The notes: generated by a model from the letters alone, not told the origin. A DNA stretch of 64,000 nucleotides from Blasia pusilla (GCA_050084515.1 CM114271.1:9982001-10046000), one strand, 5' to 3'; numbered from the stretch's first letter, positions 12,310 to 24,647 are shown. Translations and numbers: made by a program.

Positions 12310-14057
12310 TAGTTTTCAAACTTGATTGGGAGTGATTTTGGAGTAAATTTTGGAAACTAAACATCGGATCTAAAATATTAATCTAATCATGGTATTATGG
12401 GCGTTGACTCATTTTGAGAAGCTTTAAATAAGCGCCACGTACAAGGTTTTTTGTGGACAAAGTTTCTATTCGTTAAAATGTCCATGTTCGTAGACTAAAC
12501 CCTAAACCCTTATCCATGCCCCTCATTCCCCTTCTTTTTTATCTCTCCCACTTGGTTCCATGTTCTACACTTTCCCATTTCTAATTATTGAAACCTTCCC
12601 CTTGTTCTACTTTTCAACTTAGTATAGAATAAAATTAAGAGAAGCCTTCATTATTTGGCTGTAGGGACAAATTTAACAAGTGTCTCTCATTCATTGTCCT
12701 AAAGATTGAGCTAACACCTTTAATAGTATGATTTTTATTATTTAAAATTTTTTATTTGTAAATAATAATTCTAATATTCAAATTTCTAGCTTACCTTGGA
12801 GGAGAAATAACATGTTATTTTCGGAAAACTAGAAAGGTTACTCACGGAACAGTAGAAAAATAAATCTTCCGAAAGGATGAAAGTGATTCTAAATTTATTT
12901 ATTTTTCCAAAGCTTAGATGGGAGGGAAATTCAAACCATATTTTGAAAAAAAAGGATGAAAATAGGTAATTTCTTTCCCTTAGTGGGAGATCATCAGGGA
13001 TAGAAAAATCTATGATAACTTATTTCATCCAAAATTAATAAATAAAATTCTTTCTCTTGAAGTAAATTAATTTTTTATGATTATTTTAATTTCCTTAAAT
13101 CTAATCGAGTGCATGGAAAAAAAAAGTAGTATTTAATAATTATGTTATATTCCCCTTTGTAAGGCCTTTTTATTTCCATCCAATATCACATGCAACAAAT
13201 TACCAAGTCTTCATATTTGCAAGATAGGGTCACAAACAAGCTATAACTACTTCTTTTTTTATGAGGGAGATGAGATTTTTATCCCTCAATTTTCATGATA
13301 TTGCACTTATATACATTCAACATGCCTCTAAGAGTTTCACTATATATATCCTCCATTGATGGGCTTTTTTGGTTTCCACCCCTCTAAGCAAGTGCATCGT
13401 ATGGAGCAACAAATTACTAGTAGAGAAAATATTTCAAATTTGCAACAAATTTTGCAAGTTAAATACTCTAAAGTATGTCCACGGAAGTTGTTTGAATTTA
13501 ACCCATTGGAGAGATCCTAGACTCCTTATATTATAGTAAAGCATTGTAAGAAATTGCATTTGAATGGAATTTGAGCTAGTCCAAGGTCTTCATCAATTCA
13601 AGGGATCATCTTGTTTAGCCAATTGTTGTTTGAATGTCTCCGATGGATTAAATTCTAACAACTTCCGTGGATACTCATGTGTGTGTGCAAGGTTGCAATG
13701 GTGGGTGTTGGAAAGGGTTCCGAATAAAGAAAGAACTAAGCCTCCAATAGTTTTTATAAGAGAAAGGACATTGATATACCAAAGAAGAACAAAACTGCAC
13801 ATGAGTGCTAATGTTTTTTCATAGATAATCCTATCCAAAGTGATCATCTCCATGTTGTCCTTCCTCTGGGTGGGATTATTATTACTAGTCATTCTAGCAA
13901 GAAATAGTAGTCTTTCCATAGAGATAAGCAAGACAGGTGCTGGCCCGCGTAGCTACAGGATGTAGGGATGGGGATGAGTTTGGAGGTCAACATGACAATG
14001 GGTTACTTGGGAGGTGAGCATGCAATTACTAGGGGCTGTTGGCAAGAGCCCATGATT
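12310..14057. other. AT-rich intergenic DNA, no gene recognised
   Basis: Low-complexity, A/T-rich sequence with many short homopolymers. The ORFs at 13564-13824 (plus) and 13593-13931 (minus) overlap each other and match nothing I know. A short 'ctaaaccctaaaccctt' near 12497 resembles the plant telomere repeat but is only about two units long. Confidence 0.5.
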
Positions 14058-14257
14058 GGGCAAGCTGACTACCATATGTCAATTTGCCAAGAGTAATGCA
14101 GGTGGTGGGTCAGTGGACAATGGTATTTGTCGATGACCACCATAACCAAGAGAACGCATGTTTGGCCAATCTGACCACCATATATCCATTTGCCAAGAGT
14201 AACACAGGTGGTGGGTCAATTGGCAATGGACAATGGTATTTGTTGATGGCCACCATA
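14058..14257. repeat. Imperfect direct duplication of about 90 bp
   Basis: The segment 14058-14143 is repeated at 14163-14257. Shared blocks include 'atttgccaagagtaa', 'caggtggtgggtca' and 'ggacaatggtatttgt'. The second copy has a small insertion. It lies downstream of the pectinesterase gene and has no coding signal. Confidence 0.85.
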
Positions 14258-14613
14258 TCAAACGGAATCCCCAGAATTGCTTTACTTAGATTTTGATTGG
14301 AATGACCATGTAACCTCCCTTCGCTTTTCTTTACGCATCGATTCGCGTTCTACCTTCACATACTGGATGGTTGTAACCATGTGAGTGGTAGCAGGATACT
14401 TACATTTGCGACCTCAAACTTCAAACCTTGTGGCCACCTTCAGAACTATTTTGATGAATTGGACAGGGATACCCAACTTCGTTACTGAGCTTGGCAAGAA
14501 CTCTGACTTGTTGCGGCTAAATGCTATTGACTTGATTCACTATTGGATCTGATAAGATGATACTTTTCAACCAGTCAAGTGAACATTAGAGGCACCGACT
14601 AGGATAAGTCATA
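14258..14613. other. 3' flank of the pectinesterase gene
   Basis: Presumed 3' untranslated and downstream region of the minus-strand gene. No other feature is seen. Confidence 0.4.
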
Positions 14614-17591
14614 TTAGGCTGATGAGGGGATGGGAAGGGTTGGTACAATCGGAAGCCCTTGACGGTTTAGCCAAGTCTGTCGTGGGTCTATGAAGAACGT
14701 GGACAGGAATGGTTCTGCTTCAGCTTCTCCCAAAGTTCGAGCCCAAGGTACCCGCTTGGTGATGACACTTCCAGGACCTGAACATCTGCAGCATGACAAA
14801 TTTAACGTTCTCAGGTTGTAGATCATAAACATAAATAAATTCATGGATACCCCCATTCACAGGGACAATCACTTCAAACATGGCCCAAAGAGGAAACATA
14901 ATCCCTTCTAAAATTAACCTTCAGGAACCTAGGAGATCATAGAAATATTGACAACAGATTCAAATTCAGATCCCTTGTTGAGTTTCTCCAGAATTTGACA
15001 TATGATATCTCAAAGCAGAATTATCACTTTTGTCATCTTCCTTCAAGCTCATAGAACTAAGATAATGGTGAGTAAAGGACTATTGATAGAATACTTCCAA
15101 AAGAATCTCAAGAACACAGACCACATCATTAAATCCTACCGGTATTCATAGAATGCTGCCGTCCTTTCATTGTCAGGATTATTCCAATTATTCCATCCTT
15201 CAGGGTTGATGCACCGGTCCAGCCATGTGTATGCAAACACCACTCTTGCATGAGATCCCCAAGGACGGCCCAGGTACATGTAAGGTTTACTCTCTCCAGT
15301 TCCAGTGATCACACACCTGGCCAATGATGTTAGTTCTCATCAAAATAAAAAACAATTCTTAAGAAATCAATATCTCTTTCACACCACCTAATTTACTACT
15401 TGGAGAAAATGATACAACTAGTTTCTGTTCTACAATTATGCACCTCATATGTATGTGTTCACGTCTTAACTCTAGAGAAAAGCCTTTTGCCTTTTGTGCC
15501 TTCTCCGCTAGACAGACACAACTTTCCTATCAACCATCAAGCACCTTTCCAATCTCTACCCATTTTTTAATTCATCTCAATATTATGCCATCTGGGTCAG
15601 CATATTTGATTTAGCGTTTTAGAAATTTCCTGTTCTTTCGGTTGTGAGGAATAACATTCCACTCTTGAGATTGTAGACTGAACTCTTATGAGGCCCACAA
15701 ACAGAAAAAAAGTCATGGCCTCACTTTGCAGAAAGAAATTACATCTGCATTATTTACTTCATACAATGAATGTTAAGCACACAAGTTGACCCTAGTGTGC
15801 CAAAACTTAGTTCCTGCTGTAAGGAGCCTGGTGGAATTATTTTATAGGAAGAGAAGGATATTTGATTGTTGGAACCAAGCACTAGATTCTCGCTTAGTTT
15901 GAGAGTTTCTTGGTATGAGGTCCAATAGCAGGCTATTCAGGTTCTGAAAGATATTTCGGTTGAGCCCTTTGTAACCAGGTTATTCATCACTTAGATCAAG
16001 AAAGAGCACGACCGTGACATCAACATGAACTCAAGCGCAGCCCACCAACCTGAGGAACACATAACCAGTGGTTTCGTCTGCAGTTTGCCGCTGTTGAGCA
16101 GTAATGAAGCCCTTGGACTTACAGTGAATATGACAGTGCTCGAGAAGGACAGTAGAATTGCCAAAAATGAAGTCCACGCTGCCTTCGATGAAGCAGTCCT
16201 TGAAATAATGCCTACCATAATGGAGATAAGCAGTGTCCTGCACAAATAAACCAAACGGCCATCTCTGGAGTCAAGTTCTCCACTCGGAATAACTTGGATC
16301 AATATCCAACAAAATCTCCAGTCTTGTAACAACTGATTCGTTCTTCTACTTTGCCATTTAAGCAGAGTCGTGTCATCCAACTTAGAAGTGCAATCGGTTT
16401 CTGCTGGTAGGCTCCCGGAGTCTCCAGGAGCCTGCCAATTAAATATAATTTTGCTCAAATTTCAACCCTACACGTGACTCTGAAGTTCAATCAATACATA
16501 CTCCTCAGCGCTTAAAATCACAGCAGATAGAAACCTTTTCCTCCTTTTCACCGTGGCAAAACACCATTCAAGTTGTTAGAGGACAGTACCTGCCAACCTA
16601 GAAATCGGCAGTTGTAAAATGCGCAACGATCTGCTGTGACTCGAATGGCCACGGCCTGCTGAGAGCCCTGCTCAAGTCACCACCCTATGTTTCAATTTCT
16701 ACAGCTAAGAGCAATTGTAAACTAACTCTAATGCACTGCATTCATTGAGTACATGAAGGCTCAGAGCGTAAATCTGTCTGACAATTTTCTCACAGTGATC
16801 GGCAAAGACTAGTTATCCCAATTCAAAAAAGCCATACATCCTATTTCAGTTCAGTAGACTCTTCTGAATGACTTGACCTTTGTTCATTATTCATGCCTAC
16901 CCAGAGGTCGAATTGGACAACAACATCAGTCAAATAACATCGCCAAACACAACTCCTGATTTCCACTTGTTTTCTTACTTCTTAAAGTACGTCTTTCGTC
17001 CCAAATTGCGATCAGTTTTTCAACATGTTGAGATAGCAATGATTGCATCCAAGACCATATCTCCTCTTCTCGCTCTGCAAACCCTAACAAGAAGAAAGAG
17101 GTAGACAGGTGTGCATGCCTGAGGTGCAGTATTTTCGAAGGTGATGCCTTCTGCAATAAAATCCTCTCCCTCAACTATGATGCTACCACACCCAAAAGTA
17201 CCGGTCCCGATGACCGATGCTTCCTGCACTCGACAACCGCTTTCTAGCTCAGGTGCAATTCAGTTCAAAAAACCTCTCCAATCCACATGCGGCGAGTTTC
17301 ATCATGACGACGCGAACAAGATAAGGGAACCCATGCCTCGTGATGCTGAATGTTTTTGGCGGTATTGTTCCAGCTCAGGCAAGTTCGCTCAGGATCGCTC
17401 CCTTGGAGAGTGATGAAGTCTTTGGTTTTGGGTATGTAAACTGGTTGAATGTAGAGCCCTGGGGCAATTCTGATAATGACTCTCTGCCTGTTCAGTAAAG
17501 GCACCGCATCAATTGCTTCCTGCACCGTCGTGTACTGCCCGCTTCCATACCGCGCAACGAGCATCTCCCTTCGCTGCGGCCCTCTTGACAT
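14614..17591 (-). CDS. PME31: Pectin methylesterase, PME31-type, complete six-exon gene
   Basis: De-esterifies cell-wall pectin (homogalacturonan), releasing methanol. Exons (minus) 17591-17337, 17223-17119, 16667-16590, 16237-16050, 15316-15140 and 14785-14614 total 975 nt, or 324 residues plus stop, close to Arabidopsis PME31 (about 317). Exon lengths and phases agree throughout. Pectinesterase motifs: VQEAIDAVP, QQAVAIRV, GWQDTA (Asp147), VDFIFG (Asp168) and LGRPW (Arg226); the usual QDTL is QDTA. The near-C-terminal CSGPGS-RVPWAR block is also family-typical. There is no PRO inhibitor domain and no obvious signal peptide, as in PME31-like type II proteins. Introns 1 and 2 fit only if they use GC donors (GAG|GCATGG, CAG|GCATGC), which keep exact length agreement with PME31. 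No stops. Start ATG at 17591 gives the expected N-terminus. Confidence 0.92.
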
Positions 17592-17688
17592 ATTTCTACC
17601 TCTCCGCTACAAGTTCACCTGCAATCTACCACAACTGATTGGACCGGGATGTCCAACCCTTCTTCTTTCTATCCCCAAGGGCCTATAA

Positions 17689-17729
17689 GGTCGCGGAAAT
17701 AAGGTCGCCGCGACCTTATTTCCGCGACC
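17689..17729. repeat. 41-bp near-perfect GC-rich palindrome upstream of PME31
   Basis: Two exact 20-bp inverted arms (ggtcgcggaaataaggtcgc and its complement) are separated by a single C. It lies 98-138 bp upstream of the PME31 ATG, so it could fall in the promoter or fold as a hairpin in the 5' leader. Arms this perfect suggest either recent origin or a maintained function. Confidence 0.9.
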
Positions 17730-19999
17730 ATTTGTATTTCGGTAAGACAAACCAATCTATCTATAAAATCTATCTATATTATTATTGGAGTGCCTTCTTA
17801 ATGTGCAAACACTCCATCTCCTTACAACTGGACTTTTAGGCAAATGGAGACAACGGGCGGGTACTTGGGGTCTGACGGCTTCTTAGGCATGTTTCTCGCC
17901 GCCGTTTTAGGGTGCTCACGGATGCTGCATTTTAGGGTTTCGGGATATTTGCCGCATTAGTTTCAAACGGTTTTTTTTTCGTTTTCAAATTTATGTCCTT
18001 AAGGTAGTTACAATCTCTTGGAGAAGGATGGTCCGTCGATTTAACTGACCTCTCACTCAACATAGACTTGCGGACAAAGCAAGAGGGCATATAGAGGAAA
18101 GACAATATTTATTGCTTCATCCAAATTACATCTCCCCACCGCTCGCGACAATCAGGTGAGGTCAGCTTTTGAGCATCCATTCAGGCTGTGAGCGTTTTGA
18201 GGTGTATTATTGATCTGAATCAAGTTGTAGTATAGTCTCCATTGCTATTGTTGCTTCACTGCTCTCCTAGCTCTACCGATCTACTATATTTTTTTATTCT
18301 AATAGTATCCAGTGCTTCCTAAAATACAGGATTGAGCTACAGTGAGCTCCGACCTAAGCCCCATCTCCAACTCCAGCTTCGTCTTCAGCTCCAACTCCAG
18401 CTCCGACTTCAACGCCGCCCCGACTTCTTTCCCAACGTGGCCTGGGTTACAACTCCAAAAAGGGTCGAGTTACTTTCGAGAGCGCTCTTGCGATGAGACT
18501 CCCAGACCTGCATTTTGAGCAAAAGGTGCAAAACAATAGCACCTACCCAAACATTACAAACAAGATTACAATGAAAAAGTCCACATAGGGGAAGGGAAAT
18601 AGCGTATCCATGGCGACATTGTCAAAGAGGCATTACGGAGTTAAGTCACTTGATATTCAACCACTGGAAAGCTCCAAGTGGTCTCCAATATCGCAAGAGG
18701 ACCTCATGCGTTTGAGCGAGTGGAAAAAGACACATTGTCCCAGTGCGACTTGGGGAGAGAGGCTCACCCCCGAACATGTACCGGGCTTCGAAAATCATGT
18801 CAAGGATTCACTCTCGGTTGGAGCATACCCTGCGTCGCCAGACAAGGGTATTATCCAAATCCATTCGAAGGTCTGGGAAAAAACGTCTTCATGGAAGTCC
18901 AAGGGACCCCCCCTTATCAACTTAGGAGGCCCAACAATGAACGAGAAACGAGGGAGCAGGCATCTTCGAAGAAACGGCAGATATTTCCATACCCCCTAGT
19001 AGAACAACAACACTCACCTTCTCATAGGAGGTCCCCAATTTACGTGAAAAGACCTACATGTACCCCAGAACCACAGGAGACTAAGAAGTCACCTTAGAGA
19101 GCAGAAAATGGAAAGAACGTAGTAGTGAATATTCAGATCTGAAGTTGAAGAGCTACGGTCAAAAGAGACACACGTGTAAGTTATCTTTGATAATGCATGG
19201 TGGTTAAGTTGTTAGCTAGATCCCATGTCTGTTTGTAGAGCATGAATGCCTCTTAACTCTCTGCCCGTCCCTAGCTTTGAGTACTCAACTCAAGTACTCT
19301 TTGGCCGAATATAGCTCTGGCCAAACAGACCTACAATGGGCTCCAAGTAATCTCTGGCCGAACATATTATAGGGCGAATAGACCTAAACTCTTAGAGCTA
19401 CTCTCATACCTGCAGACTCTCGGTGAAGGACACTCCCTTCCAATTGAGGACTACACAGTCACTCCAAAGCCAAATCCGAACCCAAATCGAGCGTGGCCAC
19501 AGCAGGCCTTGCACATGAGGAAATTCAGAACCCGAGCGAGAGATTAGTGCAAGAGTAGCTAGCTGCTAGGGGGAAAGTCAAAACCGGGGGGACAAATCCA
19601 GAGCAAAACCGCTCCAAATACAATCGAACAAAATGGTAAACACATTTATACCCCAAGCCGCACGCCGCGCACATGAGAAATTGGATGCCCGTTTGAGTAC
19701 AGCGTGGGAAGCTAACACCCTACAGAGGATCACGCTTATTTTTGTGCAGAAAGCTTTTTGGGTCATGATGTTGGCTCCCTCAGGAACGGTGAAAGTAGGT
19801 GTGGGATCTGAACTTGGAGAGGAATCCCCTCGAGTATAGACATGACATCGCCTAGCTGAAATGGCGAAGGTAGCTGACCGAAGGACGCTCACAGTAGAAA
19901 AGCCAAAAAAGCTCCCGGAGGACGCTCACAGTAGAACAGCGTGGAGGAAGCCATGGAAATTTCTAACCTCTTTCCTTAGTGCATCTCCTGAACAAGCAA
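17730..19999. other. No recognised gene; unassigned ORFs around 18610-19097
   Basis: Two overlapping plus-strand frames (18610-18999 and 18678-19097, 129 and 139 codons) are open in different frames, neither with a known motif. Shared phrases such as IPCVARQGYYPNPFEG hint at a decayed transposon ORF but this is a guess. Another ORF, 19578-19892 minus, is also unrecognised. A run of short 'caactccagct' repeats lies near 18365-18410. Confidence 0.35.
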
Positions 20000-20655
20000 A
20001 ACTAAAGAACTTCGGTGCGAAGAACTTCCTATCCTGTCTTTACGAAAGACTCCTATCATATCTTTGCAAAGACTCTACTTCTTTTGCTGCTGCCTCAAAG
20101 AAGTCCTCCTCGCAACTTTCCTTCAATCCGCTTTCTTCAAAGCATTATGTCTCTTTCCATTCCTACTCTTTATACACTTTTCCGCTTTCTGAAGACCCTC
20201 TAATTCCTTCTTCTTCTTTCTTCAGCTTCTTTGCTTTCTTAGTCTTCACTCTTTGGTCTTCGGTCTTCGTTCTTTGTTCACAGTCTTCGCACAAAGACTC
20301 CTTTGGATCCTCTGCTGCAAAGAAGAAGAATTTTAGAGGTCTTCGTTGACAATCTTTGCCATCTTCTCATACTGCAGTCTTCCCTACGAAGCATCCGTGC
20401 CTCTTACTCTTACTTCTTTCCAACTCTTTTCTTACTCTTACACAGTTCTCACTCCTCCAAGACAGTCCTAAAATTTTTTTACTCTTTTTTGTCCTTTCAA
20501 CATAGCTCTTCCATTCCATGCTTCCACAAAATTTCTGTAAAGTATACCTCTTTACTTCCAGTATTGAGTCTTTAATCTTCACTCGATGAAGACTTCACTA
20601 TATTCTGTACAAAAAATGACCTTCCTATGAAAATTCCAAAAATGTGGGCACTTCA
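20000..20655 (-). mobile_element. Family A LTR fragment (5' portion), minus orientation
   Basis: Read on the minus strand it begins TGAAGTGCCCACATTTTTG at 20655 and follows the family A LTR at 38794 and 49779 for about 650 bp (shared: 'ttttttgtacaga', 'aaagactcaata', 'aggactgtcttgga', 'gaagaaagcggattga'). The 3' part of the LTR is absent; the left limit near 20000 is approximate. It interrupts the family C reverse transcriptase just after the MCGDYQL motif. Confidence 0.8.
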
Positions 20656-21030
20656 GTTGGTAATCTCCACACATCCGCCTATCCATCCAGTTGCCATGCA
20701 TATCCTTCTTGTTGGGCATGACAGTGGTAGATGCATACTCTCCATGCGACATCTCCACTAGTCCTACTCCAACCAAGTCATGGCTCCTACTCTGAATCAG
20801 AGCCCTCTCCACGTCAGTATATTTGTAGGATCGTCAAAAGATCGGCGTGTCGCTAGACAACTCGATGCAGATCCTTGGACCCTTCAGCAAACCCAAATCA
20901 TGCATATTAAATGCAAAATAGCTCATGTAACTCCTCAAGAACTGATGTATCCGACGCCGCTCTCCTCTTGTCAACTTAAGGCCCATATCTGCCTCCCAAG
21001 TCTCCATCGTGACTATGGTAGGACTCTCTG
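20656..21030 (-). pseudogene. Reverse transcriptase N-terminal part of copy C1
   Basis: Ty3/gypsy RT start: NMHDLGLLKGPRICIELSSD, DVERALIQSRSHDLVGVGLV, EYASTTVMPNKKD, GNWMDRRMCGDYQL. These correspond to RT motifs 1 and 2 (VxKKDG...MCxDYR). One TGA interrupts the segment (IF-stop-RSY). The domain ends exactly where the family A LTR begins at 20655, before the catalytic YVDD. Confidence 0.85.
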
Positions 21031-21049
21031 CCGCGGGTATTGGTGGTTG

Positions 21050-22399
21050 CTATGGTGAAACCCCGTCTGGGAAAATGACACTCGATTGCTCCCCTGCAAC
21101 CAATTGCAACATCTCATCTCCTCCATATGCAGTACCCAGAACCACGCTCAATGCTGTGGGTGCCATCGCTCGGCGTACCTGCAAAACATCCCAAGAAGTC
21201 CAAGGGTGTCTCTCCCAATCATCCATGGTGTGTCGATCTCCTCGAGTCTTGCCCCCAGCCAGTGCCTCAATCGTCTCGGTAGGCATGGGGCTCACCAACG
21301 CAACAACTGTGATTTGTCGCATCCTCAAACGACATTGCTCAACTACTCCTAAGCTGAAAATCCATGTCAAGCAGTTCAGGTCTATTTCCTGACCCAAGAC
21401 ATGACGTCGTGATGCCTCTTATAGTGATGGTAATGCCGTCATTCCGCTCATCGGAGCTGGGTTCCACCAACCGCTGTATTTGGTCATCCCAAACCAAGCC
21501 AGGTTCGGCCTCCTTGGATGCATAGGAAGCGGGAAAACTCACCAATATGGGAAAGGCTCCCCGTGGCATGCCAATCTTGTTGACCACTATCAATAGAGGT
21601 CGATCATCGTATTGTATTGCTTATGACCGACAATCTGGATCCATAATAGAACCACCAACATATGGGAGGGGCGGTCCACTCTCGCATACACCCTCCATAA
21701 CACCTCATGTGGCACCAAGTTGGTCCACCAAAAATGCGGGAGATGTGCTCGTGAACCTACACTCGCTGCATCTAACAACATTTCCGGGCCGATCCATGCA
21801 CGTACATGATGTGCACTCGTCACCACGCGGGTCATCAAATTGCCCAAACCCGGCACATTCTCTAGAATATATGTCGGAGAACGAGATTGATGCTCCTGCA
21901 AGTGTCGCAAGATCCGCATCATCTCCCAAAATAACCTAGATCGAGTGTCAGCCAACCTACTAACTCATCTAGCACTCTACTGGCCCTAACATGGCCAACC
22001 AGCAATGACCAAATCTATGGCCCCTACCCACTCCAAGTCATGCGCCCCCAGCAATGAAATGTCACTCGGTAGGGAACCCTAGTACCCCTGGACGGTGGAC
22101 GCAGACAACAAGTAGAGAAATCGAAGGCGTAATTGTGCCACATGGTGAAGTGAAGCGCATCTCGCTACATCATGAATCTCAACATATAGGTACTGCTGCA
22201 CGCGCACTCCTGCCTGCAAAATAACAGCTAAGCCATTATTGATCCCTCCACAGAGATCCAACATCCGAATACCCTCATTTGGGATGCACCACACAATTGG
22301 TGTGGTGTCCAAGGGTGTCATCATAGCACTCATGGCTACCTCGGGTTCCTCTGACCCGACATGCTCTGGTGCAAATGCTTCACTCCACGCCGTCTGCAC
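21050..22399 (-). pseudogene. DNMT3-like cytosine-5 DNA methyltransferase domain inside the gypsy polyprotein
   Basis: C5-methyltransferase motifs occur in normal, non-permuted order. Motif I is RMLDLCGGINNGLAVIL with YVE shortly after. Motif IV is IDLVIAGWPC, with the catalytic Cys codon at 21989-21991 followed by a TAG where PCQ would have Gln. Next come SRLFWEMMRILRHL, motif VI (YILENVPGLG) and motif VIII-like VGSRAHLPHFWWTN. After these come GAFPILVSFPASYA, PSSDER and a C-terminal DLNCLTWIFSLG block like the motif IX-X tail. The order and the LFWE, ENV and FWWTN blocks resemble DNMT3 rather than DRM, which is circularly permuted, or chromomethylase, which carries a chromodomain. Stops and frameshifts make it inactive. 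It sits between protease and reverse transcriptase in the same direction, so it was part of pol. Confidence 0.85.
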
Positions 22400-22679
22400 G
22401 TGCTCATCAGCTAAGCGTCAAAGCTCCTCACTCAAGCCCCACAGCGGCACCTCTCCTCCACGGAATGATGCGGCTACCATAACACTCCTCTCCCTAGAAG
22501 TGTCAAGTGCGGGTGTGTCCTTTGCATGGATATGCCCCTCAATCAAGTCACAAGGCCACGTGATGGCGCTGTTGAATGCTGCTATTATCGCCATCTCTCC
22601 TGGTTGTCGCTCGATCACTCCACCGGTGAATCAAGCGGGTAATGAGCTAAGTTTCCCATCACCTGACTGCCATCCTAGT

Positions 22680-23203
22680 CTATAGGACGTTGACTCCTCT
22701 AGGTAATCCAAGGAAAACCCCATCGAATACAACTCTGCTCCACCAACCAAGACGTTGTAGGACTCAGCATCAGTCACTATCGCCTTGGCTCACATCACGG
22801 ATTCATTTGTAGGATGTCTTGGGTGAATCCTCACCACGACCTCGTATTGGGTGATAAATTGTGTGGTACTCACTCCACCCAAAGATGTCTGTATCTTGAA
22901 TGGACAACCCTCCACATCGGCTCTCGTGAGGCCCAAACCCGTGAATGCCGCTTTCCCCAACATCAAGGGTTGCACTCCCGAATCTAACAAGACGCGCTGC
23001 GGAAAAAATAATCTACCTGCTGGACTCACCAACTGGAAGATCTCTCCCTGGTTTTCCAACAACACACCACTTGGAGCAACCATGGCACACTCTATCGCGA
23101 GTCTAGCGGGCATTTCCGCCATCCTAGCAACCGCAACCTGCCATGAATATGAAGTGGACGGCCCAAGTTCCAAGGGCAGGTCCTTCACCTCCTTTGCAAT
23201 CAC
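22680..23203 (-). pseudogene. Aspartic protease of family C copy C1
   Basis: Retropepsin-like domain with active site VLLDSGVQPLMLGKAA; the canonical DSGA has become DSGV. The flanking LVSPAGRLFFPQR, IQTSLGGVSTTQ and, after 22790, VLVGGAELYSMGFSLDY continue the frame. It matches copy C5 (LVSPTGTVYHVQR, VLLDSGARPLMLGKAV). In retrotransposons it cuts the Gag-Pol polyprotein. The reading frame leads directly into the methyltransferase region with no RT in between. Confidence 0.8.
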
Positions 23204-23427
23204 CTTTGAACGTTATGCAGGAATACCATCTCCATGCTCACGTAGCGTAGCGGCCAGCTAGAACACCTTGGCGGGCGTACCTCCCAACGCCATAACATCC
23301 GAAGCACAAAACAAAGGAGCACGGTATACCATTGTGGCCGCCCCCAACATCATACTCAACATATGCTCCTCTCGAGCATTAGCAATAGGAGTCATCGCAC
23401 TCACTTCTCCCATTGCCCTTTGTGCCT

Positions 23428-24647
23428 TGTAATGTACAAGAGTTTCTATTTTACAGTCGTTTTAATAAGTTCGATCCCCAAGAGGATCATTGTTTGATGA
23501 AAAGAGAGTTCGGAATTACAATTCTGTTGTAATAGTTGTATTTAAATGTGTGAGTTATATTCTATGTCTTATCAATATCTTATGATCTTTCTTAGTACCA
23601 AAGGATCTTTTCTCGATTCTCTCTAGTGGACTTGACATCATGTTCAAGTAGATTTTTCTCTCGACATCAAGAAACCTCACAGAGATCTCAACACGAAAGC
23701 TGGTTTCTCCTACTTTCGGAACTCAATCCGTCTCGGCAGGCTACTCTCTGTCAAACAGATTTCCTACAACTTAGGTTGATTATTTCACTGATGAGAAAGG
23801 TTCGCCTGATTCACTCTTCACTCTATAGACCCAAAAAAGAATACTCAGACATAAGCATCGCACATCAGAATGAATGAATGATTGCTTTACTACTCCATCA
23901 AGAACGAGAAAGCTTCAAAGTGTATACAAGCTCAAGAGGGTACTACTCTCTTGCTCGGATCATTCCTACAGCATAAGGACTTCGTAAGAGAATGATGATT
24001 ATGGCTTCTGTCTTGCTTCTTAAATACTCGCTGGAGTAGGAGTGATCCAAAGATTCGAAGCGTTCTTGATGAAGATGGTGTCTCTTCAGCATTTGTAACT
24101 ACATAGATCTATGGTTCTCTTAGTTTTTCCTACGATCCCTGTGAATCCGCGGCACAAAACTGTCCTAACTACCAATTTGATACAAAGGGTGGCGCCCCTT
24201 CCTAGTCTAACTGTTCTAACGTGCGTCGCTTGAAATCACAGTCCTTCTTAGCTTTGCTTCGCTGTACTTCATGAGGACAAAGCACTTCATGATTCTTTCT
24301 TATTTCAGGTGCTTTGTGCTTCGCACTTCGTACAAGAGCGAAGTACTTCTTTCTCTTCCTCTTCATGCTTTGTTCAGGAGTGAAGCACTTCATAAAAAGG
24401 TTCTTAACAGTGCTTCGTTGTCTTTTCCAAGCTTCGCGTTGGGTCTTTAGACTTTGTTATTGCATTTCCCTCTCCTCTAAGGCAAATCCTTGATCTTCCA
24501 TCTCTCTGCCTTGTCCCAAGAGCTTCGTAATTCACTCATTCTTCCTCATAATAATAAATAATCAAAATCAAAATCATAATGTATATACAAGTCTTCTTTG
24601 AATAAAAAGATGTATTTCTTCAAAAGTACAAAATTGTGGGTATCACA
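23428..24647 (-). mobile_element. Solo LTR, family B, with TGCCT target duplication
   Basis: On the minus strand it starts TGTGATACCCACAATTTTG and ends GTACATTACA. It is flanked by the exact 5-bp direct repeat TGCCT (23423-23427 and 24648-24652). Length 1,220 bp. Other copies lie at 42421-43677, 47609-48873 and 59490-60343. With no internal region between two LTRs, it is a recombination product. Its interior is rich in short 'gaagc/cttcg' motifs. Confidence 0.92.

Noticed and set aside
21705-21929. Cys-rich peptide (DECTSCTCMDRP...RCSEC) resembling a second PHD finger
   Set aside because: It is a shadow frame of the methyltransferase ENV/FWWTN segment (21590-21955), which matches its family; the Cys spacing after the fourth Cys also fails.
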